DNA of 64,000 bases from Talpa occidentalis (taxonomy: Eukaryota > Chordata > Mammalia > Eulipotyphla > Talpidae): NCBI RefSeq assembly GCF_014898055.3, contig NW_023602073.1:24847784-24911783 (forward strand). Reading direction: 5' to 3'. A program made the position numbers and the translations under genes. Positions 27,851-38,972 of the stretch are shown piece by piece. Each line of letters opens with the position of its first letter. Position 1 is the stretch's first letter. The notes beneath the pieces are model-generated. The model did no database searches, was not told the DNA's origin, and worked only from the letters and a program-made list of their open reading frames with translations.

Positions 27851-28116
27851 CCCCTCCCTGGTGGCACCGTGGGTTGAGTGCCACACTGTGAGGTTGTCCA
27901 CAGCCTCCGCAGCACCGGTTTGATTCCCAGCTGGCCAGGGAGAATCCCACATGGCGAGGCAGACCTCTCCTGTTTTGCTCGCTGCTCCCCTCAGCAGTGC
28001 CTTTGGTCCATCTGTCTGCTCTGCTCCCTGCTCTGTCTCTGGTGAATCCTCTCACCCTCCCGTGACTCTGGCCTGTACCCCAGCTCTTGTATAAATAAAA
28101 ATAAATCTTAAAAAGA
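27851..28116 (+). mobile_element. Rhin-1-like SINE
   Basis: Sense copy with head CCCTCCCTGGTGGCACCGTG and tail TAAATAAAAATAAATCTTAA. A 17-bp TSD with one or two changes (AAAATKCACCAGGGAGG) flanks it at 27834-27850 and 28116-28132. Note that this TSD ends in the same CCAGGGAGG motif as the SINE head complement. Confidence 0.88.
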
Positions 28117-30479
28117 AAATGCACCAGGGAGGTTATAAATGCCCTTGCCTGGAGACTTTAGGTGGTGGGGGTAAGAGCCAGACTGGTGTGGGCTGAGGAC
28201 AGAGGTGAGAGAAAGAACATAGAAAGTATGAAGAACTCTTTCATAAGCCTGGCTTCCAAGGGGATAGGAGTTAGAGGTAGGGAGACATTGAAGTTTCTAT
28301 TTTAATGGGAGGAGGCTGAGTGTGTTGAATGGAAAGAATCCAGATGAAGTGGTGACAGTAGTGAGAGGTTAAATGAGGCAGAAGGCCCCTGAGGGTCCTG
28401 AGAAGAGAGGTGGGGTAGGGATAGAGGGACAGAGAAGGCCTATCTTCAATGGAAGGAGGGACAGCTCTTTGCTGTGACAAGGGGAGGGAAGCGTTGAGTG
28501 TGTTGCATGTAGGTTTCTCTGTTTGGTACTGAATAGAGAATTCCCAATTGATGACTTTTATCTACTCTCTCAAGTTGGACCATACAAAAGATAATTTTTA
28601 TTGGGAATATTTCTTTTCCTTGAGGGATTTGTCTTTGAACAGGGCCAACTCCACAAACCAAAGGGAAAAGTTTCTAGCTTCAACTCCAAGCTATCAGAAT
28701 TTTGGGGGAGCACCCAGGGAGCCTGACATCTTCACCAAGGAAAGCAACCATCTGCTTGGTTCATTTTAAGGTTTATCTAGTGCAGAAGTTCTGTGCACTG
28801 ACTAGCAGAGCACAGTGACTATATTAACAAAGTGGTCAATTTTGTGAATAATTCCAGACAACAGATAGCTTCAAGTAGAGGTACCTTCTGCATGCATAGC
28901 ATCTCCTACCCCGCAGTACATCTTACCCCACAATATCTTTACCAGTAGAGTTAAGTAATTGAGTTTGATTTAGATTAACATTAATTTTTTTTTCATTTAT
29001 ATGCTAGGTGGCAAGGGAAACCTCTTTGGAAGTTTAATCTTTTATTTGAAATAAATTATCCAAAGATTGATTTTAATGTACTTTCAAGTGATCTACTTAG
29101 ATAACTTTGCTATTATATATGTGACCCTTTTCATAAAGTGATTATGAGCAGTAAAACTGTTTCCATGCTTCAAATGATTTCTTCTTTATCACAGACCAGA
29201 GTTAAATGATTTCCACTGACTGTGAACTGAAAACTCAAGAGTTCCTGTTTAAATGCCATCTGACTTCAGTCACCATATCTATTCTCTTTCAAAACTTAAG
29301 AATGGATTTTTTAAAAAATCTGCCTGAGTAACTTTATACTAGTGACCATAAGAAGTAATCAGATAAACAAATGCTCTTCTTTTTGCAAGAGAAGAATGAG
29401 ATAAACAAACCCAAAACAAATGACATTCCAGTTTTGGCCTTGGAGAAAGAAAAAACTCTAGTGAAGGCAGTGGAAATGGTTTAAGTATATGCAAAGCAGG
29501 GAACCTTGTTTTTGTTCATTACAGCATCTCCCCAGAGAAGTGACAAAATACTTGTAGGCTTTGCTGGTTTGACACACGGATGTGACAAGGACTCGTCCTG
29601 CTGCACAGAGCTAATGAGTCTCTCCAGGCTGCAGCACAGCAAGGTCAGTTTTCATTAGCATTTACAATGATTTATTGTGTTGAGGACCCTGATTTTAAAG
29701 TGTGGGTCTCTGAAATTGTATGTGCATTTCAGGAAAAAGAAAAGCAGAATTAATTTTGGTTTTCTGCATCTCAGGCCCAGCAAGTAAGAGGGAACTGCAT
29801 TTTCAAATAGAAAGAGAAAATGCATTCTCCACTCGTGGAGAATGACAGAAAGCAAGTTCCTCTCACTTAAGATGAAAGATGAGGACCTTCCAGCAATGCC
29901 CTAGCTGGGAAATGAAAGAAGAAGAGGCAGGCAGGGAGAGCATTGCTATTTCCTGTTGCTCCTTCTGCATCTTTCCTAAGAATCTGTCAGCTCCATGAAG
30001 GCAGGGATATTTGTCTGACCTTGGTCATCACTACCCCTTCAGATCCTAGGAAAGCAGGAGAACATATAGGTGCTCACTCAGTAGGGAATTGGCTATAATC
30101 CTACCAGATCTGATGCCATATACACTTCTTGGATGATCCCATTGATACTCATATTCAGAATCTATATGCCAATGACTATAATAAAATTTATACCTCCATC
30201 TGAACTTTTGGTTTCCAGACCACCTTTCAAACTGCCTTCTTATACTCCAACAAGATGTCAAACTTAAAGGGTCTTGAATGAATTCATCTCTTTCTGTCCA
30301 GGTAGTTTTGCACCCCACCTCCCAAGAACTGCCAAGTCAGGAAACTGGGAGTTTGTACTTTACCCTCAATAGGCAATCAAACGTGGAGGCCAAGCCATCT
30401 CTCATCCCCTGACAACACTGCTACCTGGGGAAAGCAGGTCACCAACTCCTCTCTTTGCTGCCAGGCTATCCAACTCTGG

Positions 30480-31085
30480 TGTTCCCCGTCACTGCAGAAT
30501 GGTCTTTCTAAGGATCAAGTGTGATCTTACCACTCTCTGCTGGAAAACTATGCATGGCTTCCCAGTGCCTGCAGGAGGGAATAAAAACACTCAAAGTTCC
30601 ATAAGATTCTTCAAGATTTTGTGAAGAATCTCCTTATCATGTTCTTCAGACACACATAGCCTTTTGATTCCTTCCAGATCTGTATGAACATCTTTATATC
30701 TAAATAGTTTTCCCTTCCTTTAGTGTGGCTGTATAATCCCGAAGATCAAAGTTTAAACCTTAAATATAACTTCATTTCCTCTTTTCCCTAGCCTCTTGGT
30801 TAAGGTGCTTGTTATAACTCCTTTCTCACCATCTTGACTGCTGAACCCCAGGATATAAGTCCCGTAGTGTGGCCCCATCTGCCCCACTCACTATCAGGAC
30901 CCCTTCATGGGTGGGTGACTCGAGTTCAGAAGGGCCCCAGGTTTGGGGTTTAATGCTCCATGTCATTTTGAAATTTTCAGTAATTTTGAACAAGAAAATG
31001 TTTACTGGCTCACCATGGCAGTGCCTGGCACAGTAACTGGTGAGTAGAGATACTTAACATTTGTGAAATAATTAAATCAATGCTA
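30480..31085 (+). repeat. L2-like LINE fossil
   Basis: GAAAACTATGCATGGCTTCCCAGTG followed later by GTGCCTGGCACAGTAACTGG near 31022 follow the order of the L2 ORF2 end and 3'UTR. Divergence is high and boundaries are rough. Confidence 0.5.
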
Positions 31086-31334
31086 CTTCATGACTATCCC
31101 TTGTCTATAACCTTTTCCTCTTTTCTACTTCTTTCCCTAGGGCAAACAATGTGTTCTCTGTTAGAAACAAAACAAAACAGCAATAACCTAATGCCACCAT
31201 CCCACTAACCTTACTTTTTCCCTAGAAAACCCCCTGCTTGCTCTTGGCAGCTAGATCTCTCCAAGAGAGGTAGAGGCTTAAAGTCTCAAAAATCCATCAC
31301 AATTTGGTTTCTGACCACACACCACTCTATTCCA

Positions 31335-31547
31335 TGGGTCTCAATCAGGAAACATTTCACATCAACTCCCAGCTAAGGTTAAATTCAACAATGACATTTT
31401 GGGTGTTACCACTGGGGAGGATGCAACTGGCATCTAGTGGGTACAAGCCAGGATTGCTGCTAAATAGCCTACGGCATACAGAGCAGCCCCCACAGCAAAG
31501 ACTGATCCAGTCCAAAGCATTGGTGCTACCAGGTTGAGAAACCTTGT
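31335..31547 (+). repeat. MER20 DNA transposon fossil
   Basis: Contains the diagnostic series GGCATCTAGTGGGTACAAGC, CCAGGATTGCTGCTAAATAG, CAGAGCAGCCCCCACAGCAAAGA and GGTTGAGAAACCTTG. MER20 is a non-autonomous hAT-Charlie element of placental mammals. Confidence 0.8.
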
Positions 31548-31984
31548 GTGATGGAATCATTTCTTGTCCAAGTCACGGATGATTTAATTGTGAATTTCAG
31601 CGGTGTTTGGAGAGCCCTCATTATCCTTGATCTTTCTCTATCATATAAATAATAGCTACCTCGTCAACCTTTCTCTTCGCCAGGTTTTCAGAAATTTTAT
31701 GTATGATGAAAGCCCCAGAAGTGTCCTCCTTTTTTAAGTGGTTTCCGGGATAGAACATAGAACTATGCATGCCAATGACAAGTGTGGGTTTCCAACTTAA
31801 TGGCAGTGGGACCTTACATGAGCTGGCATTCCTACTTAAGCCTTTTCATCTCTGTGCAATGGAGCAAAGAGCTATCTCAGGTCGCTATCAGACTTCCTAG
31901 AATTTTGGCACCAAAAATGGTCACGGGAAGAGGAGTAGGAAGGGAAATCATTTGCTAGCTTATTTGCTAGCTTGTTTGCTCCTC

Positions 31985-32375
31985 TGCCACCAACCTTCAG
32001 TGACTTGGCATTATGTTAATAATAAAGTTCAGACTCACTCCTGCACTACTGATGTAATGTGGTTCCAAACCTTGTTCACCATCATCCCTTATTCACCTTG
32101 AGATGACCAGGTCACACATCCACACTGCAGGGAAGCTGCGTGCCTCCTCTGATTCTACCAGACAGACTCATAGCACCCTTTGCCAGGTCCCTCCATCTTG
32201 ATTGTGTCTTTATCTGTTACGCTGATAATACCTGCTTACACGAGATCTTCCCAATTACTGTGAATGCCTCAAAGGCACAAACTGCATCTTACCTCTCAGT
32301 TTCTAAACTTAGTAAAGTGCTGGTACATAGAAGGTTCTCAATAAATTTTTGCTGGTTAAATAAGTACAACTTAAC
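31985..32375 (+). repeat. L2-like LINE 3' end
   Basis: Ends with AAAGTGCTGGTACATAGAAG, then TCTCAATAAATTTTTGCTGG, the conserved L2 3' terminus. The upstream part (TTCACCATCATCCCTTATTC, TGAATGCCTCAAAGGCACAA) also fits. The 129-codon frame across it has no intact protein domain. Confidence 0.6.
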
Positions 32376-32843
32376 CCTGCTATTGGCCCATGGGGTTGAC
32401 AGAACTCTGGGCTTACATGAAGAGGTCACAGAAAAGGTTCTTCTGGGAAGGTTCAGTATAAATTGTTTTTATACTTCAGTACTGTGCCCCATAAGACTAC
32501 CATTTCTCTCTGAAAACAAGGCAGAATGATTCTATTCAGGGATTTCTATCAGCAATTTTCAAATTCTCCCCTCATTACCACTCTTCTTAAGCTATTCAAA
32601 TTGCCTGGCTATTTGCCAGAAGAGAGAGGAAGGTGGACTGGAACCCAGGTCCCTGCATCCTGGCCTGTTTCCACCATCAACAAGAGGTTGTACAGGTACA
32701 CCAGGTGCTGTACCTGTCTGCAACCAAGTTTCACTTTGACAAATGGCCACGACAGCAACATCAGAACTGCCTGCTGCATCAGCATGTTAAGAGGACCTGA
32801 TGAGAAGAAGATGTGAAAGTCTCTTTTAAAAATAAGTACAAAG

Positions 32844-32857
32844 CATGAACTATTATT
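32844..32857. repeat. TSD, left copy of the SINE/L1 chimera
   Basis: CATGAACTATTATT, repeated exactly at 33185-33198. Confidence 0.85.
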
Positions 32858-33184
32858 ATTATTATTATTTTTAAAATAAAATTTATTTTTATATTCCCCA
32901 TACATATTATTATTATTATTATTTTTTTTAAGATTTATTTTATTTATACAAGAGCTGGGGTACAGGCCAAATTCGCGGAAGGTGAGAGGATTTACCAGAG
33001 ACAGAGCAGGGAACAGAACAGGCAGACTGATGAAATACACTGCTGAGGGGAGCAGCGGGCGAGACAGGAGAGGTCTGCTCACCATATGGGTTGCTCCGAG
33101 GCTGGCAGGGATGGAACCGGCACTGCAGAGGCTGCAGACAGCTTCACAGCTCTGTGCTCAACTGCCTGCGCCACCAGGGAGGCC
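32858..33184 (-). mobile_element. Rhin-1-like SINE with an L1 3' end in its tail
   Basis: On the minus strand the SINE head and body (33184 down to about 32925) run into AAATCTT and an A-rich AAT-repeat tail. About 35 bp of the young-type L1 3' terminus follow (ATGTATGGGGAATATAAAAA and onward, 32905-32871), then a second AAT-type tail. A perfect 14-bp TSD encloses both parts together, so they were probably inserted as one unit. The SINE is of the subtype with ACAAGAGCTGGGGTACAGGC. Confidence 0.8.
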
Positions 33185-33209
33185 CATGAACTATTATTTT
33201 TGGTAATTT

Positions 33210-33222
33210 GAAAAAATTATCT
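33210..33222. repeat. TSD, left copy of L1#1
   Basis: GAAAAAATTATCT, repeated exactly at 39164-39176. Confidence 0.92.
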
Positions 33223-34050
33223 GGAGTGAGGCGGAGCAACATGGCGGCGAGGAGACGCTGCGAGTAAGATCTCCCATTAAAAAAAGTTAATAGGGAGGAA
33301 AAGCGGCAGGTCCCAGTGAGAACTGGGACATGGAAGATAAACGGGTGACGCCAGCAAACTGCCCGAAGAAGAAAGTTGCCATAAAAGAGGCCCAGAAGGG
33401 AGGAAAGCGCAGAACCCTGCTCCCCTCCCCCGCCCACAGAGGCGGCACTCTCCGACCAGCAGAGAGGAGGAAAACAACAAACCAAAACGACCAACAAGAA
33501 CAAACTACGCAGCAAGCGGGACTGTGAGTGGAAAGGAACTATTTCAGCCACCACACCCCGTGAACGGGAGCTGTGGAGAATCCTGCAGGATCCGCCGCGG
33601 AGGTGAGCTCCGGGCGCCATTAAAGAGAGACCCCGCCCCCCAGGAGGAGGCCAGCACCAGCACACAGCCCCGGGCCGCCCGGGGGAGCGAGCACCCACAG
33701 CCGGGGCAGACCAGGAGCGCAGAAGAGTGTGCCTGAGACCAGACGCGCAGGGAGTGTGTCCCACATCACCATTTTAGAACAGGGGCATTTCTTCAGTAAA
33801 GACTACCTGCAGAAGGCTTCCTCAGGAGCCAGAGGTGAGCGGGGGAAGTTTGCCCACGCCAGACCCCCTCTGGCCTGCAGTCCAAGCCCAGAGGGGGAGC
33901 AGGAACCCACCGCCGGGGCAGACCAGGCGCACAGGGGAGTGTGTCCCCACATCGGCATTTTAGAACAGGGACCTTTCTCCAGTAAAGACTGGTTGAAACT
34001 GACAGATGACTCCTGGAGGAACCAGAGGGGAGCAGAGAAGCTCACCCAAG
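33223..34050 (+). promoter_or_regulatory. L1#1 5'UTR/promoter with tandem monomers
   Basis: About 830 bp, GC- and CpG-rich, expected to hold the internal RNA polymerase II promoter. The distal half contains tandem homologous units: CCGGGGCAGACCAGG at 33699 and 33913, CATTTTAGAACAGGG at 33770 and 33956, CAGTAAAGACT before 33805 and 33990. A further 28-bp internal duplication (GACCAG..GCGCAG..GAGTGTG) occurs in the first unit. On the minus strand a long open frame (33764 down to 33144) crosses it. Confidence 0.75.
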
Positions 34051-35076
34051 ATGCCAGCCAGTCCCAACAACACAGTGTCCCAACGCATATGGCAAATTAG
34101 AAAACAGACAGTAGGGAGGAGAAGAACCACACACTACCTAGCAACTCCCCAGGGAAAAAGCACACCACAAAAAGAAAACCAGCCCCCAGATTGCAATGAC
34201 AGTAACTTGGAAGAACTTCTGAGCCTTCCAGAAAGAGAATTTAAAATTGCCGTGATTAAAAAACTGACAGAAGTCATAAAGGAAAACAATGATAAGGGAA
34301 AAATAATCAATGATCAGAAGAATGAAATTGAGTCCCTAAAGAGGGAAGTAAAAGAAATGCAGGAGATCAAAGAATTAATGGAAGAACTAAAGAATTCTGG
34401 GAAAAGCAATGAAAGCAGAATAGATGAAATGGAAGAACGAATAAGTACGCTTGAAGACACAGAAATAAAAAGAACCAAAACAGAAAAGGAAAGAGAAGTA
34501 CGAAGGAAAAAGAACAAAGAAAGACTTCGGGAACTATCTGACTCCATGAGGAAAGGAAATATAAGAGTTATAGGAATACCAGAAGGAGAGGAGAGAGAAG
34601 TAGGAACAGAGAAAATATTCAAAGAGATAATTGAAGAGAATTTCCCAAATGTGAAGAAGGAGCTGAAAATTGATATACAAGAAGCAAGAAGAACACCAAA
34701 CTTCCATGACGAAAGGAAAAATACAGCAAGACACATAATAGTAAAGCTCCCAAGAATCCAGGACAAGGAAAAAATAATGAAGCTGGCAAGAGGGAAGAAA
34801 CAGATAACATTCAAAGGAAAGCCAATCAGGCTGACATCAGACTTCTCCGAAGAAACACTACGGGCAAGGAGAGAGTGGAGGGACATAGTCAACAGACTCC
34901 AAGAAAACAGATGCCAACCAAGAATACTCTATCCCGCAAAGCTCTCCTTCCTCTTTGAAGAAAGAATATGGACCTTCCCAGACAAACAGAAACTCCGGAA
35001 TTTCATTACAACTAAACCCCCACTCCAAAAAATACTACAAGGAGTCCTAAAGCCAGAACCTCAGAGGGACGAATAA
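34051..35076 (+). CDS. L1#1 ORF1p, intact RNA-binding chaperone
   Basis: Encodes 341 residues from ATG 34051 (an in-frame ATG at 34006 would add 15). L1 ORF1p is a trimeric nucleic-acid chaperone that coats L1 RNA in the cytoplasmic particle. Visible parts: a basic N-terminus, a charged coiled-coil with heptads (about 50-165, including EIESLKREVKEMQEIKEL and MEERISTLEDTEIKR), an RRM-like centre (IRVIGIPEGEE about 189-199; KLPRIQDKEKIMK) and a C-terminal domain with QPRILYPAKLSFLFEE. The length is close to human ORF1p (338). I chose 34051 because of that length and a purine at -3. No stop or frameshift is present. Confidence 0.92.
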   Translation: MPASPNNTVSQRIWQIRKQTVGRRRTTHYLATPQGKSTPQKENQPPDCNDSNLEELLSLPEREFKIAVIKKLTEVIKENNDKGKIINDQKNEIESLKREVKEMQEIKELMEELKNSGKSNESRIDEMEERISTLEDTEIKRTKTEKEREVRRKKNKERLRELSDSMRKGNIRVIGIPEGEEREVGTEKIFKEIIEENFPNVKKELKIDIQEARRTPNFHDERKNTARHIIVKLPRIQDKEKIMKLARGKKQITFKGKPIRLTSDFSEETLRARREWRDIVNRLQENRCQPRILYPAKLSFLFEERIWTFPDKQKLRNFITTKPPLQKILQGVLKPEPQRDE

Positions 35077-35149
35077 CAACGAAAGAAGGCCAAAAAAAAA
35101 AAAGTTATTAAAAGAATAAATAAATAAAATCAAAGGAAAGACAAACACA

Positions 35150-38100
35150 ATGGCAAATACAGATGTTAACATATCAATATTAACTCTAAATGTTAATGGA
35201 CTAAACTCTTCAATAAAAAGACAGAGTTGCAGCCTGGATTAAGAAACAAAACCCAACCTTTTGCTATCTCCAGGAAACACATTTAGCTACAAAAGATAAA
35301 AATAGGCTCAAAGTTAAAGGATGGAAAACAATCCTACAAGCAAATGGACCAAAAAAGAAAGCAGGAACAGCTATACTTGTATCAGATAAAACAGATTTCA
35401 AACTCAAAAAGATAAAAAGAGACCCCAATGGTCACTACATTATGATCAAGGGGACAATACTTCAAGAAGAAATAACACTCATTAACATATACTCACCAAA
35501 CGAAGGAGCACCAAAATATATCAGACAACTGTTGTCCTCTCTGAAAACAGACATCAGAGAAAACACATACGTAGTGGGAGACTTCAACACACCACTATCA
35601 ACAATGGATAGATCAACAAGACAAAAAATAAGTAAAGAAACCAAAGCTCTAAATAAGGACCTACAGCAATTGGGCTTAACAGACATCTATATAACACTAA
35701 ACCCCCAAAAACGGAGTACACATTTTTCTCAAGCGCACACGGATCATTCTCCAGGATCGATCACATACTGGGGCACAAGACAAACATCAACAGATACACC
35801 AAGATTGAAATCATATCAACCATCTTTTCTGACCATGAAGGCATCAAACTAGAAATAAACCATAAAAAGAAGGCAAGGAACTTTCCTACCTCATGGAGAT
35901 TAAAAACCACACTACTGGAAGACCACTGGACTAATGAGGAGATCAAAGAAGAAATTAAAAAATTCTTTGAATTGAACGACAAGGAGGACACCAATATCCT
36001 AAATGTATGTGATGCAGCAAAAGCAGTAATAAGAGGAAAATATATAGCAATAGAAGCTCACATCAAGAAACAAGAAAGAACTCAAAGAAACAACCTAATC
36101 TCGAAGCTCAAAGATCTAGAAAAAGAACAACAAAAAAACCCCAAAACCAGTAGAAGAAAAGAAATAATAAAAACCAAAGCAGAAATAAATGAAATTGAAA
36201 CTAAAAAAACAATCCAAAAGATCAATGAAACCAAGAGCTGGTTCTTTGAAAAAATCAATAAAATAGACAAACCCCTAGCCAGGCTCACAAAGGAAAAAAG
36301 GGAGAAAGCACAAATAAACAGGATCATCAATGAAAGAGGAGAAATCACAACGGACACAGCAGAAATCAAAAGAATAATCAGTAACTACTATGAACAGTTA
36401 TATGGAAACAAGTATAACAATCTAGAGGAGATGGACAAATTCCTACAACTCTACAATCACCCAAAGCTAGATAAAGAAGAAATAGAACACCTAAACAGAC
36501 CAATTACAAGCAGCGAAATTGAAATGGTAATCAAAAACCTCCCCAAAACAAAAGCCCAGGACCTGATGGATTTACAAATGAATTCTACCAAACATTCAGA
36601 GACGAATTAGTGCCTATCCTTCACAAACTCTTCCAAAAAATTGAGAAGGAAGGGACAATACCAAACACGTTCTATGAAGCCAACATTACACTAATACCAA
36701 AACCGAACAAGGACAACACAAAAAAGGAAAACTACAGGCCAATCTCCCTAATGAACACTGATGCAAAAATCCTCAATAAAATTTTAGCTATCAGAATCCA
36801 ACAATGTATCCATAAGATAATTCACCACGACCAAGTAGGATTCATTCCAGGGACACAAGGATGGTTTAACATCCGAAAATCAATCAACGTTATCCAACAC
36901 ATCAACAAAAAGAATTATAAAAACCATATGATAATATCAATAGATGCTGAGAAAGCTTTTGACAAAGTGCAACACCCATTCATGATAAAAGCCCTTGAAA
37001 TTCTTGGGATACAAGGAACATACCTCAACATCATAAAGGCCATCTATGACAAGCCAACAGCCAGTATCATTCTCAATGGTGAAAAGCTGAAAGCAATTCC
37101 ATTAAGATCTGGAACAAGACAAGGATGTCCACTCTCACCACTGCTTTTCAATATAATACTGGAAGTCCTAGCCAGAGCAATAAGACAAGAGAAAGACATC
37201 CAAGGAATCCAAATAGGAAAAGAAGAAGTCAAACTATCACTATTTGCAGATGCTATGATATTATACATAGAGAACCCCAAAAACTCCACAGAAAAACTAA
37301 TTCAACTCATCAATCAGTTCAGTAAAGTGGCAGGATACAAAATCAACACGCAAAAGTCAGTAGCCTTCCTATACACAAACAATAAATCTGAAGAAGAAGA
37401 AATCAAAAAAACCATCCCTTTTTTTATTGAAACACAAAAAATCAAATATTTGGGAATAAATCTAACAAAAGAGGTAAAGGACCTATACAAAGAAAACTAT
37501 AAAACACTGTTAAAAGAAATAGAAGAAGACACAAAGAAATGGAAAGACATCTCCTGCTCATGGATTGGAAGAATAAACATTATTAAAATGGCCATCCTTC
37601 CAAAAGCAATATACAGATTCAATGCTATTCCAATCAAAATTTCAATGTCATTCTTCAAAGAAATAGAACAATGATTGATGAAATTCATATGGAATCACCA
37701 AAAACCCCGAATAGCCAAAGCTCTCCTGAAAAAAAAGAAGGGAATGGAGGCATCACACTCCCAGACTTCAAACTATACTACAAAGCCATAATCATCAAAA
37801 CTGCATGGTATTGGAACAAGAACAGACATACAGACCAATGGAATTGAATAGAAAATCCAGAAATAAACCCACAGATTTATGGTCAACTAATCTTTGACAA
37901 AGGAGCAAAGACTATGCATTGGAGCAAAGAAAGTTTGTTCAATAAATGGTGCTGGGAAAACTGGGTCGCTACATGCAAAAGAATGAAGCTTGACCACTAC
38001 CTCACACCATACACAAAAATCAATTCAAAATGGATTAAAGAACTAGACATAAGACCTGAAACCATAAAATATATAGAAGGAAATATAGGCAAAACACTAC

Positions 38101-38972
38101 GTGATATGCACATCAAAGACATCTTTACAGACACATCACCCAAAGCAGTGATAGTGAAGGCGAAGATAAACAGCTGGGACTACATCAAATTAAAGAGCTT
38201 CTGCACAGCAAAAGAGACAATAACAAAAACAAAGAGAAACCCCACCAACTGGGAGAACATTTTTGCACACAACACTAATGATAAAGGACTGATCACAAAA
38301 ATCTGCAAAGAGCTGATGAGACTCAACAACAACAAAGAAAATAATCCAGTCAAAAAATGGGCCGAAGAGCTAAAAAGAAACTTCTCTGAAGAGGAAATGC
38401 AAATGGCTAACAGGCATATGAAAAAATGTTCAACATCACTTGTCATCAGGGAAATGCAAATCAAAACTACCATGAGATACCATCTTACACCAGTGAGAAC
38501 GGCACATATTAAAAAAACTAGCAACAACAAATGTTGGCGAGGGTGTGGAGAAAAAGGAACTCTTCTGCACTGTTGGTGGGAGTGCAAACTGGTCCAACCA
38601 CTGTGGAAAGCTGTGTGGAGATTTCTGGACCTACTAAACATAGAGCTTCCATATGATCCAGCAATTCCACTCCTAGGTATTTACCCAAAGGACACAGAAA
38701 CATCAATTCCAAAGAACACCTGCACCCCTATGTTTATAGCAGCACTGTTTACAATAGCTAAGCTTTGGAAACAACCCAAATACCCAAAAATAGATGACTG
38801 GATCAAGAAGATGTGGTACATATATACCATGGAATATTACTCAGCATTCAAAAAAGATAAACACATGCAATTTGCAGCAACATGGATGGCGCTGGAAGGG
38901 ATCATGCTCAGCGAAATAAGCCAAAAAGAAAAAGAAAAATACCGGATGGTCTCACTCATAGCAGGAATCTAG
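35150..38972 (+). pseudogene. L1#1 ORF2p remnant (endonuclease / reverse transcriptase), broken
   Basis: The region matches a whole L1 ORF2 (3.8 kb, about 1275 codons expected): apurinic-type endonuclease (LTLNVNGLNSS, CYLQETHLA-like, VGDFNTPLS), reverse transcriptase ([40 protein letters not shown]) and a C-terminal Cys/His segment ([18 protein letters not shown]). Breaks seen: a 2-nt deficit at 35220-35224 giving TAA at 35240; a 1-nt deficit in a T-run near 35725; one A lacking near 36546; TGA at 37672-37674; a frameshift in the A-run 37728-37740; TGA at 37845-37847. In the catalytic FADD motif the second Asp is Ala (codon 37252-37254). Several indels are in homopolymers, so sequencing error is a possible alternative for those. 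Confidence 0.92.

Noticed and set aside
34314..34892. 192-codon minus-strand frame inside L1#1 ORF1
   Set aside because: It is the antisense shadow of the A-rich coiled-coil coding region; the plus frame has clear ORF1p features.
38180..38641. 153-codon minus-strand frame in the L1#1 ORF2 end
   Set aside because: Shadow of ORF2; the plus strand encodes the conserved Cys/His C-terminal part.
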